From positions 1 to 64,000 of the forward strand of contig CALOEX010000004.1 of assembly GCA_942492555.1 (NCBI GenBank): a stretch of DNA of 64,000 bases, written 5' to 3'. The DNA comes from JBCCVH01 sp942492555. GTDB lineage: Bacteria; Bacteroidota; Bacteroidia; Cytophagales; Amoebophilaceae. Positions 50,472-60,438 of the stretch are shown piece after piece. The notes beneath the pieces are model-generated. The model did not search any database. It was given only the letters and a program-made list of their open reading frames with translations, and was not told the DNA's origin. Every line of letters starts with the position of its first letter. Within the stretch, counting starts at the first letter, position 1. A program made the position numbers and the translations under genes.

Positions 50472-53400
50472 ATGGACATAACCAATAACAACAACAGAGA
50501 TTCTTTGATTATAGATCCTCTAAAAAAAAACAGTGCTAAAAAAGATTTGAAAGAAAAAGAGATTAAAAACTCCAAAGAAAAACAAATCCAAAAAGTTAGT
50601 ACCCAAAAAATAGAAAAGCAAAAAAAACAGGATAGTGCAATAGAAAGAAAAAAAGAAAGAATAAGCTTTTCAAAGTTACCCTTTGAAAGTGAATATCCAG
50701 ATTTACTAGCTTTACAAGTAGAGTCTTTCAAAAAATTATTTGAGATAGGAGACACACGTTTGCAAAAAGAACCCAAGAGACTTTTTAAAATCTTTGAAGA
50801 ACTCTTCCCTATTTCCGATACAAGAGGAGATCTCAATTTAACCTTTTTAGGATACACCATTTTACCCCCTTGCTACACACCCAATGAATGTCTTGAATTA
50901 GGCACAACATATGATGTTCCCCTTAAAGCTCATTTTAGGTTAACATGCAAAGATGGAGGGACTACACGCGTAGTAGAAGAAGAAGTATACCTATTAAATA
51001 TCCCATACATGACCCCTAAGGGATCCTTTATTTTCAGAGGTACAGAAATTACCGTTGTATCACAACTAGAACGATCCCCAGGTGTTTTCTTTTCACAAAC
51101 AAAACACACAACAGGCGTAAATCTATACACTGCCAAAATCATCCCCGCAATAGGTACATGGAATGAATTCTTCGTTGACATGTACAATGTAATGCATGCC
51201 TATTTAGACCGAAGGAAAAAAATACCCGTAACACTTTTACTACGTGCCATAGGATATAGTAGCGACAAAGAAATATTACAACTTTTTGACCTAGCAGAAG
51301 AAGTCAATGTCAATAAAGTCACATTACAAAAATACAAAGGACGCACACTAGCAGGAAAAGTACTCAGAACTTGGAATGAAGAATACATCGATGTCGAAAC
51401 AGATGAAGTAGTAACCATGCCACGTCACGAAGTAGTTTTAGACCGCAATACCATCCTAAACGATGAAGCTATAGAAAAAATTCTAGCATCAGGACAAAGA
51501 AAAATCATGTTATTAAAAGCAGACATAACTGAACATGACTTTTTCTTCATCTACACCACATTACAAGAAGATCCCACCAATTCAGAAAAAGAAGCTATTG
51601 AGTACATATACTGTCAATTCCGCAATTCTACACCAGGTGATGAAATAGTTACAAGAGAATTCGTAAAACAAATTCTCTTTAGTCCAAAGCGTTCTTTCCT
51701 AGGCCACATAGGTCGGCACTCACTCAACAAAAAACTAGGATATGAAACACCTAGAGAAGACTTTTTGCTCACAGAAGAAGACATTGTAGCCACCATTAAA
51801 GTCTTTCCAGACCTCATGAAAGGCAAACGAGCAACAGAAGATCTAGACAGCTTAGTAAACCGAATCGTACTTTTATCTGGAGATCTTATATACCTAGCAT
51901 TAGAACGAGGCGTAAAAGCCGCTGTACACTATGCACGAGAAACAATCAACAACCTTAGCGACGATCTTCCCACACCCTTTGATATCATTAGTGGAAGCTA
52001 TATAACATCAGTACTATCCACCTTCTTCAATATTGAGCCAAATGCACAGTATAAAGATCAAACCAATGCCCTTAGTGAGCTAGAACATAGCAGACGTATT
52101 ACAAAAATAGGAAAAAACCTCACACAAGAAAGAGCTGGTATTGACGTGCGAGACGTACATCCTACACATTACGGTCGCCTATGTCCCATATCAACACCAG
52201 AAGGTGCCAACATTGGTCTTATCAGTCACTTTGCTCTCAATACACGCGTCAACGAACTAGGCTTTTTAGAAGCCCCATACAAAAAAGTAGACAACAAAAA
52301 AATCAAAATAGACCAAACAGTATACTTAACAGCAGAAGAAGAAGAAAAAAAATTAATTGCACAATATACATTAGCTGTTAACAAAGAAGGATTAATAACA
52401 GAAAATAGCATCATTGCCAGAGATTCAAAAGGAGAATTCCACCGAACATCACCTGAAAAAGTAGATTATATAGACGTTCGTAGCGACATGGCATTTTCAG
52501 CAGCAGCCTCCTTAATACCTTTTATTTCCAATACAGAACCAGGACGTGCAACAGGAGGAGTAAACATGCAACGCCAAGCAGTTCCTCTATTGACACAACA
52601 AGCACCCATTGTAGGTACTGGGCAAGAAAAACGCATTGCAAAAGACTCCTGTGTCCTCATTGTAGCAGAAGAAGATGGGATAGTACACTATGTAGATGCC
52701 AATAAAATCATCATCAAAGAACATGTCCCCAAAGAATTTGAAGAATTATTATATGAGCCACCCTTCAAAACCTATCATTTAACACGTTTACAACCCACAA
52801 ACCAAGGCATTGCCATTATACATAAACCCATTGTCTCCAAGGGACAAAAAATCAACAAAGGAGATTTTCTGTGCGAAGGCTACACCATTAAAGACGGAGA
52901 GCTAGCACTCGGGCAAAATTTACGTGTTGCCATCGCTGCTTGGGGAGGCTTTAACTTCGAAGATAGTATTGTAGTATCAGAAAGAGTAGTAAAAGAAGAC
53001 CTGCTAACATCCATACACATCGAAGAATTCAGCGTAGACCTATTCAATACAAAATTAGGATCTGAAGAATTCACATCAGACATTCCAGGCGTTAGTGAAC
53101 AAGCACTAAAAATATTAGATGAAAACGGTATTGTAAAACTTGGTACAGAAATAAAAGAAGGAGATATCCTCGTTGGAAAAATCACCCCACAAAGCAATGA
53201 AACACCATCTCCAGAAGCAAAGTTAATAGCGGCTATCTTCGGAGAAACCGCTAGCAATGTAAGAGACACCTCTTTCCGAGCACCCTTTGCTTGTAAAGGA
53301 ACCGTTATTGGTACCAAAATACTTTATGGACAACAAGTACGCCAACAAAAATCAAAAGATATAGAAAAACAAATCACCCAGTTAAACAAAACTTTCTTGC

Positions 53401-54557
53401 AGAAGCTATCACACCTTTGGGATATAACCATGAAGAAACTTTTTACCATCTTGCGAATAGAAGAACGAAAAGCCCCTAAGCATTCAGATGAAGCTGTAAA
53501 AAGACTCTTCAACTTACTCCAAAGGCAAAAACTTCACAATATCACAGAGAAAGACGACAAGAAAAACATGGATCATAGCAGTGAAATAACACCAGAGTTC
53601 TTAGAAGAGTATTTCTTTTCAGTTTTTGCAAAAAAGAAAGAAACAGGCAAGAAAAATTTAGCACAAGAACCAGCTACCAACGGCTCCTACAAATTTGTAG
53701 AAGAAAAAAACGTCAATGCAAAAATCCAGTTCTTGTATGAAAAATTTAAAAAGGAATATACACAAATCAACATACAATACAGAAGAGAAAAGAAAAAAAT
53801 ACAGACAGGACATGAACTTCCTCCAGGAGTACTCAAACGTGCCAAAATTTACATTGCACAAAAATGCAAAATAGAAGTAGGAGACAAACTTTCAGGTAGA
53901 CACGGAAACAAAGGCGTTATCTCCAGAATAGTTCCTGAAGAAGATATGCCCTACCTCGAAGATGGCACACGCATGGACATTATATTAAATCCCCTATCCT
54001 CTGTATCCCGTATGAATCTAGGACAACTCTTCGAACTCCTCCTAGGTTGGGCAGGCGATAAACTAGGACATAACTATGCTGTCCCCATATTTGAAAAACC
54101 AACTATAGAACAAATAAACAAAGAGCTAGCAAAAGCAGGATTACCTGCATTTGGACTCACTAAACTTTATGATGGATTAACAGGAGAACCTTTTGAGCAA
54201 CTTGTGACCTGTGGTGTAATCTATATCCTAAAATTGGTACACATGGTCAACAAAAAAATCCATGCTCGCTCCACAGGACCCCATGCCCTCATTACACAAC
54301 AACCATTAGGAGGACGTTCACGAGACGGAGGACAAAAGTTTGGAGAAATGGATTGGTGGGCATGTTCTGCACACGGCGTAGCCTATACTACCCTAGAAAT
54401 GTACACAACAAAATCAGATGATGTCCGTGGTAGAAGAGAAGCGCTAGAAGCTATTTACGAAGGTAAAAACCTACCTACACCATCCGTTCCTGAATCATTA
54501 AAATTCCTAGAACAAATACTTTATGCTTTAAGCATTAACCTTACATTCATATCCTAA
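50472..54557 (+). CDS. rpoB: DNA-directed RNA polymerase subunit beta
   Basis: 1361 residues. The N-terminus carries an extra about 60-residue lysine/glutamate-rich segment (KEKEIKNSKEKQIQKVS) before the normal ERISFSKLPFESEYPDLL start. Conserved blocks are FRGTEITVVSQLERSPGVFF, RAGIDVRDVHPTHYGRLCPI, TPEGANIGLI, AAWGGFNFEDSIVVSE, KCKIEVGDKLSGRHGNKGV and GGRSRDGGQKFGEMD. A charged insertion, common in Bacteroidota, lies at about 955-1110. The rifampicin-binding segment (FFNIEPNAQYKDQTNALSEL, then EHSRRITKIG) differs markedly from the near-invariant bacterial form. It forms one transcription unit with rpoC. Confidence 0.97.
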   Translation: MDITNNNNRDSLIIDPLKKNSAKKDLKEKEIKNSKEKQIQKVSTQKIEKQKKQDSAIERKKERISFSKLPFESEYPDLLALQVESFKKLFEIGDTRLQKEPKRLFKIFEELFPISDTRGDLNLTFLGYTILPPCYTPNECLELGTTYDVPLKAHFRLTCKDGGTTRVVEEEVYLLNIPYMTPKGSFIFRGTEITVVSQLERSPGVFFSQTKHTTGVNLYTAKIIPAIGTWNEFFVDMYNVMHAYLDRRKKIPVTLLLRAIGYSSDKEILQLFDLAEEVNVNKVTLQKYKGRTLAGKVLRTWNEEYIDVETDEVVTMPRHEVVLDRNTILNDEAIEKILASGQRKIMLLKADITEHDFFFIYTTLQEDPTNSEKEAIEYIYCQFRNSTPGDEIVTREFVKQILFSPKRSFLGHIGRHSLNKKLGYETPREDFLLTEEDIVATIKVFPDLMKGKRATEDLDSLVNRIVLLSGDLIYLALERGVKAAVHYARETINNLSDDLPTPFDIISGSYITSVLSTFFNIEPNAQYKDQTNALSELEHSRRITKIGKNLTQERAGIDVRDVHPTHYGRLCPISTPEGANIGLISHFALNTRVNELGFLEAPYKKVDNKKIKIDQTVYLTAEEEEKKLIAQYTLAVNKEGLITENSIIARDSKGEFHRTSPEKVDYIDVRSDMAFSAAASLIPFISNTEPGRATGGVNMQRQAVPLLTQQAPIVGTGQEKRIAKDSCVLIVAEEDGIVHYVDANKIIIKEHVPKEFEELLYEPPFKTYHLTRLQPTNQGIAIIHKPIVSKGQKINKGDFLCEGYTIKDGELALGQNLRVAIAAWGGFNFEDSIVVSERVVKEDLLTSIHIEEFSVDLFNTKLGSEEFTSDIPGVSEQALKILDENGIVKLGTEIKEGDILVGKITPQSNETPSPEAKLIAAIFGETASNVRDTSFRAPFACKGTVIGTKILYGQQVRQQKSKDIEKQITQLNKTFLQKLSHLWDITMKKLFTILRIEERKAPKHSDEAVKRLFNLLQRQKLHNITEKDDKKNMDHSSEITPEFLEEYFFSVFAKKKETGKKNLAQEPATNGSYKFVEEKNVNAKIQFLYEKFKKEYTQINIQYRREKKKIQTGHELPPGVLKRAKIYIAQKCKIEVGDKLSGRHGNKGVISRIVPEEDMPYLEDGTRMDIILNPLSSVSRMNLGQLFELLLGWAGDKLGHNYAVPIFEKPTIEQINKELAKAGLPAFGLTKLYDGLTGEPFEQLVTCGVIYILKLVHMVNKKIHARSTGPHALITQQPLGGRSRDGGQKFGEMDWWACSAHGVAYTTLEMYTTKSDDVRGRREALEAIYEGKNLPTPSVPESLKFLEQILYALSINLTFIS

Positions 54558-54567
54558 AAACATTGAT

Positions 54568-57500
54568 ATGTCCCAAAGAAAACATCCAATAAACGCCAAT
54601 TTCAAACAAATTGCCATTAGCCTAGCTTCACCAAAAAGCATATTAGAAAGATCTTTTGGTGAAGTTATCGAACCAACCACCAAAAATTATCGTACCTACA
54701 AATCCGAAGAAGGAGGACTTTTTTGCCCCCGTTTATTTGGTCCAGAAGAAAGTTGGGAATGTGCTTGCAAAAAACTCAAAGGCATCAAATATAGAGAAAA
54801 TACATGTGATCGTTGTGGCGTAGAAGTAAATGACAGAAACGTTCGTCGTGATCGAACAGCACACGTAAAAGTAGCTGTTCCTGTTGTACATCCATTCTTT
54901 TATCGTTATCAACCCAACGTCATCAGCTTATTACTCGATATTCCAGCCAAAAAACTAGAAAGTCTCATATACTATGCCTCCTACATAGTCATACAACCAG
55001 GAGTCAAAAATAAAGAAGAAATTCAAGCAATGGATTTCCTTACCATTAAAGATTATTATAAACATTTGGCTACTTTGCCCAAAAACCAAAATCTATCCGA
55101 TAATAACCCCGATAAATTCATTGCCCAAATAGGAGCAGAAGCCATTAAAACCCTATTATCCAAAATTGATTTAACAAGTCTCTCCAAAGAGCTACGTATA
55201 AAAATAGATGAAGAAACATCACGACAACGACGAACACAAGCCATTAAAAGATTAGAAATTGTCGAATCTTTCTTAACGTCAGAACGCAATGGGCATCCCA
55301 ATCAACCCGAATGGATGATATTAGAATACATTCCCGTCATATCCCCAGAATACCGCCCTGTAGTAGCACTCAACAATGGTAGATTTGCCACCTCAGACAT
55401 CACAGAGCTTCTCAAGCGTCTGATCATGCGAAACAACCGCCTTAAAAAAATTAAAAGCATGCAAGTGCCAGGGTTGATTGAATTGCATGAAAAACGTATG
55501 ATCCAAGAAATAGTAGATGCACTTTTCGACAATTCTACCAGAGGTGATAAAAGCATGATGGAAAGCGGTCGTCCCCTCAAATCCTATGCAGCAATGCTCA
55601 CAGGAAAAACAGGACTTTTGCGAGGGAATCTTCTCGGTAAGCGCGTAGATTACTCAGGTCGTTCCGTCATTACAGTAAACCCCAACTTAAAACTTTACGA
55701 ATGCGGTCTTCCCAAAGAAATGGCCCTTATTCTTTTCCGACCTTTTGTCATTCAAAAACTCAGAAAACGAGGACTTATCAAAACTTTTAGAGAAGGAAAC
55801 AAATTCATTGAAAAAAAACCCAAAGTAGTTTGGGAAATTCTTGATAAGCTAACACAAAAGCACCCTGTTATACTCAACCGTGCTCCAACTTTGCACCGTT
55901 TAAGTATTTTAGGATTCTATCCAAGACTTACAGAAGGCAAGTCTATACAAATACATCCACTTGTTTGTACACCTTTTAACGCAGACTTCGATGGTGACCA
56001 AATGGCTGTACACGTACCTTTAAGCCAAGAAGCTATAGCCGAATGCGCCATGGTTTTACTTGCTCCCCATAACTTACTCAACCCCTCCAACGGGCAACCT
56101 ATCATGTTGCCAACAAGAGAAATAGTATTGGGTATATACTATCTAACCAAAGGATGCGAAAGTTTAAATGGAAAACCACTGCAAGGTACAGGAATGATAT
56201 TTGCAGACACAGAAGAAGTCATCAGTGCTTACAACAGTAAAAAAATCCATAAAAACGCCTACATCAAAGTAAGGATTACAAACAGCAAAAACAAGAACGA
56301 AATCATTGACACCACTGTAGGACGCGTTATTTTCAACACGTACCTCCCCGATAAAATTGATTTTGTCAACGAAACCATCAACAGTAAAAAACTAAGAAAT
56401 ATTGTAATCGAAGTTTATAATAAAACAGGTATTGAGCGTACAACCATCCTTTTGGATGAACTAAAACAACTTGGTTTTCAACAAATGCACGAAGGAGGTC
56501 TCACCTTTGGCATCGAAGACATGAAAACACCCAAATTGAAAGAAAAAATTATCCAAAAAGGATACGAAGACGTACAACAAATTAAAGATAACTTCGCTTT
56601 AGGTCTTATTACACGAAATGAAAGATACAACCAGATTCTCGATACTTGGACAAAAGTAAACAACAAACTCACACGAGATTTACGAGAAGAACTCAAGGAA
56701 GACAAAGGAGGCTTTAACACCGTTTTCATGATGATGGATTCAGGTGCCAGAGGATCCATCGACCAAGTCAAACAAATTTGCGGTTGGCGCGGACTCATGT
56801 CCAAACCACAAAAATCATCCGATGGTAAAGAAGGTATCATCGAACAACCCATCATCGCTAGCTTTAGAGACGGTCTTTCTCCTGCTGAGTACTTTATTTC
56901 CAACCACGGTAGCCGTAAAGCTCTTTCAGACACTACACTTAAAACAGCCGATGCCGGTTACTTTAACAGAAAACTCATAGATCTTGCCCAAAATGTCATT
57001 ATATCCGAAGTTGATTGTCAAACACTCCGAGGACGTACCATTACACCTATATACAGCAGTGGACAGCTACAAATCTCCATTGGTGACCAAGTTCTAGGAC
57101 GAGAACTCGTACAAGATCTGATTGATATTAAAAACGATAGTGTATTCTTAAAGCGAGGTACACATATTACCAAAGAACTAAGCAAAAAAATCGATGATAT
57201 TGGCTTAACTTCCGTGGTTGTTAGATCCCCCATCTTCTGCGAATCCCCATTCGGCATATGCTCCCATTGCTACGGAATCAACTTAGGAACACAAAAAATA
57301 GCATCTATAGGAGACGCAGTAGGAAACATCGCTGCCCAATCCATATCAGAACCAAGCACACAGTTTACATTACGTATGTTCCACTCAGGAGGTGCCGTTT
57401 CCAGTAGCAGTGTCGAAGAACTCGTTACTTCTGTAGAAGATGCCCATGTACAGCTAACCAACTTGAAACTATTAAAATCCAAAAATAAAAACATAGTGAT

Positions 57501-58815
57501 CAACCGTGGTTCTGAGCTCAAAATCATTAGCGATAAATCACATCAAGAAATACAAAGCACCATTTTACCCTACGGTACCATCTTGCATGTAAAAGATAAC
57601 CAACATGTCAAAAAAGGAGCTTTACTCTTTGAATGGGATCCTTATAAAATACCCATCTTAACAACAGTTGCAGGTAAAGTTATCTTTGATGCCATTGAAG
57701 AAGGCATTACCTATAGAGAAGAATACAATGAGCAAACAGGATATCGTGAAAAAATCATCATTGAATCACAAGATAAATACAAAGTACCAACCATCATCAT
57801 TGAAGATCAAAAAGGACAGCGCACACATTATATGATTCCAGAAAAAGCACATATTTCCGTAGATGCAGGACAACAAGTAGAAGCAGGCGAAATCCTCGCT
57901 AAAATTGCACGTCCCAAAAGCACACCTGAAAACATCGTTGGTGGTCTACAGCGTATCACCAAACTATTTGAAGTACAAGGAACCATGAACCAAGCCGTCA
58001 TATCACATATTGATGGACAAGTGAGCCTAGGAGAGAAAAAACGTGCTAAAATAGAAGTAAGTGTCACTGGAAAAGACGGTAGACAAAAAAGCTATAAAAT
58101 TCCCATGTCCAAACAACTCCTAGTACAGGATGGAGATTTTGTAAAAGCTACTAATATGCTTTGTGATGGACTTGTTTCTGTCAAAGATATCTTAGAAGTA
58201 AAAGGAGTGGATGGATTTTGTAACTACATGATACAACAAGTGCAAGAAGTTTATAGGTTACAAGGCATTACCATTGCAGACAAACACTTAGAAATCATTT
58301 TGCGCCAAATGTTGCAAAAAATTAAAGTAATATCAGCAGGAGATACACACCTTATACCAGATCAAACAGTTAGCAAATATGCCTTTAGAAAAGCAAACCA
58401 ACTCATTCGCAACAAACGTATCATTACAAATCCAGGTGATACACAGTTCAAAAAAAATGAAGTGGTACTACCCTTTCAACTAGAAGCAGAAAACAAAGCC
58501 ATTAAAGACAGTGGTTTCAAACCAGCAGAATCTAGACCCGTGAAACCAGCTATTGGAAAATTCAAAGTACAAGGTATCACCTCTTCAGCCGTAAGTGGTG
58601 ACAGCTTCTTAGCAGCCATGTCATTTCAAGAAACCATCAAAGTCATCGTTCGCTCCTCCATTGCAGGAAAAATCGACAAACTACGTGGTATCAAAGAAAA
58701 TATCATTGCTTGTAAACCATTCCCCGCAGGTACAGGTATGAAGCAATACAACAACTTACGTGTTACTGCCAAAGAAGTAGAAAAAGCCTTGGTTGAACAA
58801 AACGATAAGAGTTAG
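54568..58815 (+). CDS. rpoC: DNA-directed RNA polymerase subunit beta'
   Basis: 1415 residues. The first zinc site is CACK...CDRCGV (about 69-91). The catalytic NADFDGDQMAVHVP (about 471-484) carries the Mg-binding aspartates. NRAPTLHRLSILGF, the bridge-helix region (RGSIDQVKQICGWRGLM; DGLSPAEYF) and the second zinc site (CQTLRG, then CESPFGICSHCYG) are present. It ends VEKALVEQNDKS. Length and domain order are those of Bacteroidota. Ten bases separate it from rpoB. Confidence 0.98.
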   Translation: MSQRKHPINANFKQIAISLASPKSILERSFGEVIEPTTKNYRTYKSEEGGLFCPRLFGPEESWECACKKLKGIKYRENTCDRCGVEVNDRNVRRDRTAHVKVAVPVVHPFFYRYQPNVISLLLDIPAKKLESLIYYASYIVIQPGVKNKEEIQAMDFLTIKDYYKHLATLPKNQNLSDNNPDKFIAQIGAEAIKTLLSKIDLTSLSKELRIKIDEETSRQRRTQAIKRLEIVESFLTSERNGHPNQPEWMILEYIPVISPEYRPVVALNNGRFATSDITELLKRLIMRNNRLKKIKSMQVPGLIELHEKRMIQEIVDALFDNSTRGDKSMMESGRPLKSYAAMLTGKTGLLRGNLLGKRVDYSGRSVITVNPNLKLYECGLPKEMALILFRPFVIQKLRKRGLIKTFREGNKFIEKKPKVVWEILDKLTQKHPVILNRAPTLHRLSILGFYPRLTEGKSIQIHPLVCTPFNADFDGDQMAVHVPLSQEAIAECAMVLLAPHNLLNPSNGQPIMLPTREIVLGIYYLTKGCESLNGKPLQGTGMIFADTEEVISAYNSKKIHKNAYIKVRITNSKNKNEIIDTTVGRVIFNTYLPDKIDFVNETINSKKLRNIVIEVYNKTGIERTTILLDELKQLGFQQMHEGGLTFGIEDMKTPKLKEKIIQKGYEDVQQIKDNFALGLITRNERYNQILDTWTKVNNKLTRDLREELKEDKGGFNTVFMMMDSGARGSIDQVKQICGWRGLMSKPQKSSDGKEGIIEQPIIASFRDGLSPAEYFISNHGSRKALSDTTLKTADAGYFNRKLIDLAQNVIISEVDCQTLRGRTITPIYSSGQLQISIGDQVLGRELVQDLIDIKNDSVFLKRGTHITKELSKKIDDIGLTSVVVRSPIFCESPFGICSHCYGINLGTQKIASIGDAVGNIAAQSISEPSTQFTLRMFHSGGAVSSSSVEELVTSVEDAHVQLTNLKLLKSKNKNIVINRGSELKIISDKSHQEIQSTILPYGTILHVKDNQHVKKGALLFEWDPYKIPILTTVAGKVIFDAIEEGITYREEYNEQTGYREKIIIESQDKYKVPTIIIEDQKGQRTHYMIPEKAHISVDAGQQVEAGEILAKIARPKSTPENIVGGLQRITKLFEVQGTMNQAVISHIDGQVSLGEKKRAKIEVSVTGKDGRQKSYKIPMSKQLLVQDGDFVKATNMLCDGLVSVKDILEVKGVDGFCNYMIQQVQEVYRLQGITIADKHLEIILRQMLQKIKVISAGDTHLIPDQTVSKYAFRKANQLIRNKRIITNPGDTQFKKNEVVLPFQLEAENKAIKDSGFKPAESRPVKPAIGKFKVQGITSSAVSGDSFLAAMSFQETIKVIVRSSIAGKIDKLRGIKENIIACKPFPAGTGMKQYNNLRVTAKEVEKALVEQNDKS

Positions 58816-58889
58816 TAACCTTGTATACATTGTTTAGTCCATCATGCGTCAATAAACCTATTTATACAATAAATTAGTTTTTCAAAAAA

Positions 58890-60296
58890 ATGGCACATGC
58901 TAATATCCCACAGACAAAACCCTACAAATTAGCCCTACATATTTTTCGTAGAGACTTTCGTTTAAAAGATAACACAGGTTTAATACATGCTCTACAACAA
59001 GCAGAAAAAGTGATTCCCTGCTTTATTTTTGATCCGCGTCAAATCGAAGAAAACCCCTATAAATCCAACCATGCCATTACTTTCATGATACATTCATTAT
59101 GTGACCTTATCGATCAACTTATAGCCAAAGGAGGTAAATTATATCTTTTTTACGGCATTGCACACGAAGTTGTTACCAACATCATACAAAAAATACCTAT
59201 AGACCTAGTAACCTACAACAAAGATTACACTCCTTTCTCCCAGCTACGAGATCAATACATTCAAAACACCTGTCAAACATACAACATAGATTGCCATGCA
59301 TCCTCAGACATCCTCTTAAATGAACCAGAAACCATCCATAAAAAAGATGGTTCCCCCTATACAGTTTTCACTCCCTTTTTTAACCATGCCAGCATGTTTC
59401 ACATTGCAACACCACACATCAACCAATCAACAAATTACTATAATGAACCACTAGAAAACGATAAAGGCAAAACATTATTACATGAAATGCTACCACCTCC
59501 CAACAAACACATAGCACTACAAGGAGGAAGAAAAGAAGCTAAAAAACTCCTACACCAAATCATTTCCAATCATACAACATGCTGTGACATACCCAGACTT
59601 CATGGAACATCACACCTCTCTGCACATCATAAATTTGGCACAATTTCCATCCGAGAGACCTACCACGCACTTAAAAACATAGATCATACCCACTATGCAC
59701 CCGTGCGACAGTTGTATTGGCGTGATTTTTTTGTCCACATCGCTTATCATTTTCCCCATATATGGCATGGTCCTTTTCATAAAAAATACATCCAGATTCC
59801 TTGGAGCAATCATGTAGATCTATTTGAAAAATGGTGTCATGGAGAAACAGGATTTCCAATTATAGATGCAGGCATGAAAGAATTAAATACAACAGGGTAC
59901 ATCCACAATCGCATACGCATGATTACCGCTTCCTTTTTAGTAAAACATCTTCATATAAATTGGCAGTGGGGAGAACATTATTTTGCACAACAATTAATCG
60001 ATTACGATCCTGCTGTCAATAATGGAAACTGGCAGTGGGTAGCTTCCACAGGATGTGATGCACAACCTTATTTTCGCATTTTTAACCCTTGGTTACAACA
60101 GGCTAAATTTGACCCCCAATGCACTTATATAAAAAAATGGCTTCCTCAACTATACAGTTTTTCACCTAAGCAACTACATAATCTATACAAAGTACCTCTG
60201 TTGACAAAAACGTACCCAAAACCCATTGTAGACCATGCAACAGCCGTGAACCATACAAAAAAAATATATCAAATTATCCGAAATATCCAAGACTAG
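58890..60296 (+). CDS. phrB: deoxyribodipyrimidine photolyase (class I CPD type)
   Basis: Light-driven repair of cyclobutane pyrimidine dimers using FAD. 468 residues: an N-terminal antenna domain starting LALHIFRRDFRLKDNTGL, a helical FAD domain with RQLYWRDFFVHIAYH, GETGFPIIDAGMKELNTTGY, IHNRIRMITASFLVKHL, NWQWGEHYF, and the signature NGNWQWVASTGCDAQPYFRI then FNPWLQQAKFDP. The tryptophans of the electron-transfer chain and the substrate-site residues appear intact. A Cys replaces the usual Thr/Ala after STG. The coding strand is unusually A/C-rich, like rpoBC. The gene suggests at least periodic light exposure of the bacterium or its host. Confidence 0.95.
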   Translation: MAHANIPQTKPYKLALHIFRRDFRLKDNTGLIHALQQAEKVIPCFIFDPRQIEENPYKSNHAITFMIHSLCDLIDQLIAKGGKLYLFYGIAHEVVTNIIQKIPIDLVTYNKDYTPFSQLRDQYIQNTCQTYNIDCHASSDILLNEPETIHKKDGSPYTVFTPFFNHASMFHIATPHINQSTNYYNEPLENDKGKTLLHEMLPPPNKHIALQGGRKEAKKLLHQIISNHTTCCDIPRLHGTSHLSAHHKFGTISIRETYHALKNIDHTHYAPVRQLYWRDFFVHIAYHFPHIWHGPFHKKYIQIPWSNHVDLFEKWCHGETGFPIIDAGMKELNTTGYIHNRIRMITASFLVKHLHINWQWGEHYFAQQLIDYDPAVNNGNWQWVASTGCDAQPYFRIFNPWLQQAKFDPQCTYIKKWLPQLYSFSPKQLHNLYKVPLLTKTYPKPIVDHATAVNHTKKIYQIIRNIQD

Positions 60297-60438
60297 GAAA
60301 ATAAAGAACACCCTAATTTTCAAAAAATTACCATAGTTCAAACATGTTATGTACATTTGTGTCAGCATATCATATAGATACAATCATCTATTGTATACTC
60401 TTGAGTTTTTGTAAAATTTTTGTTTTAAAAAGATACAT

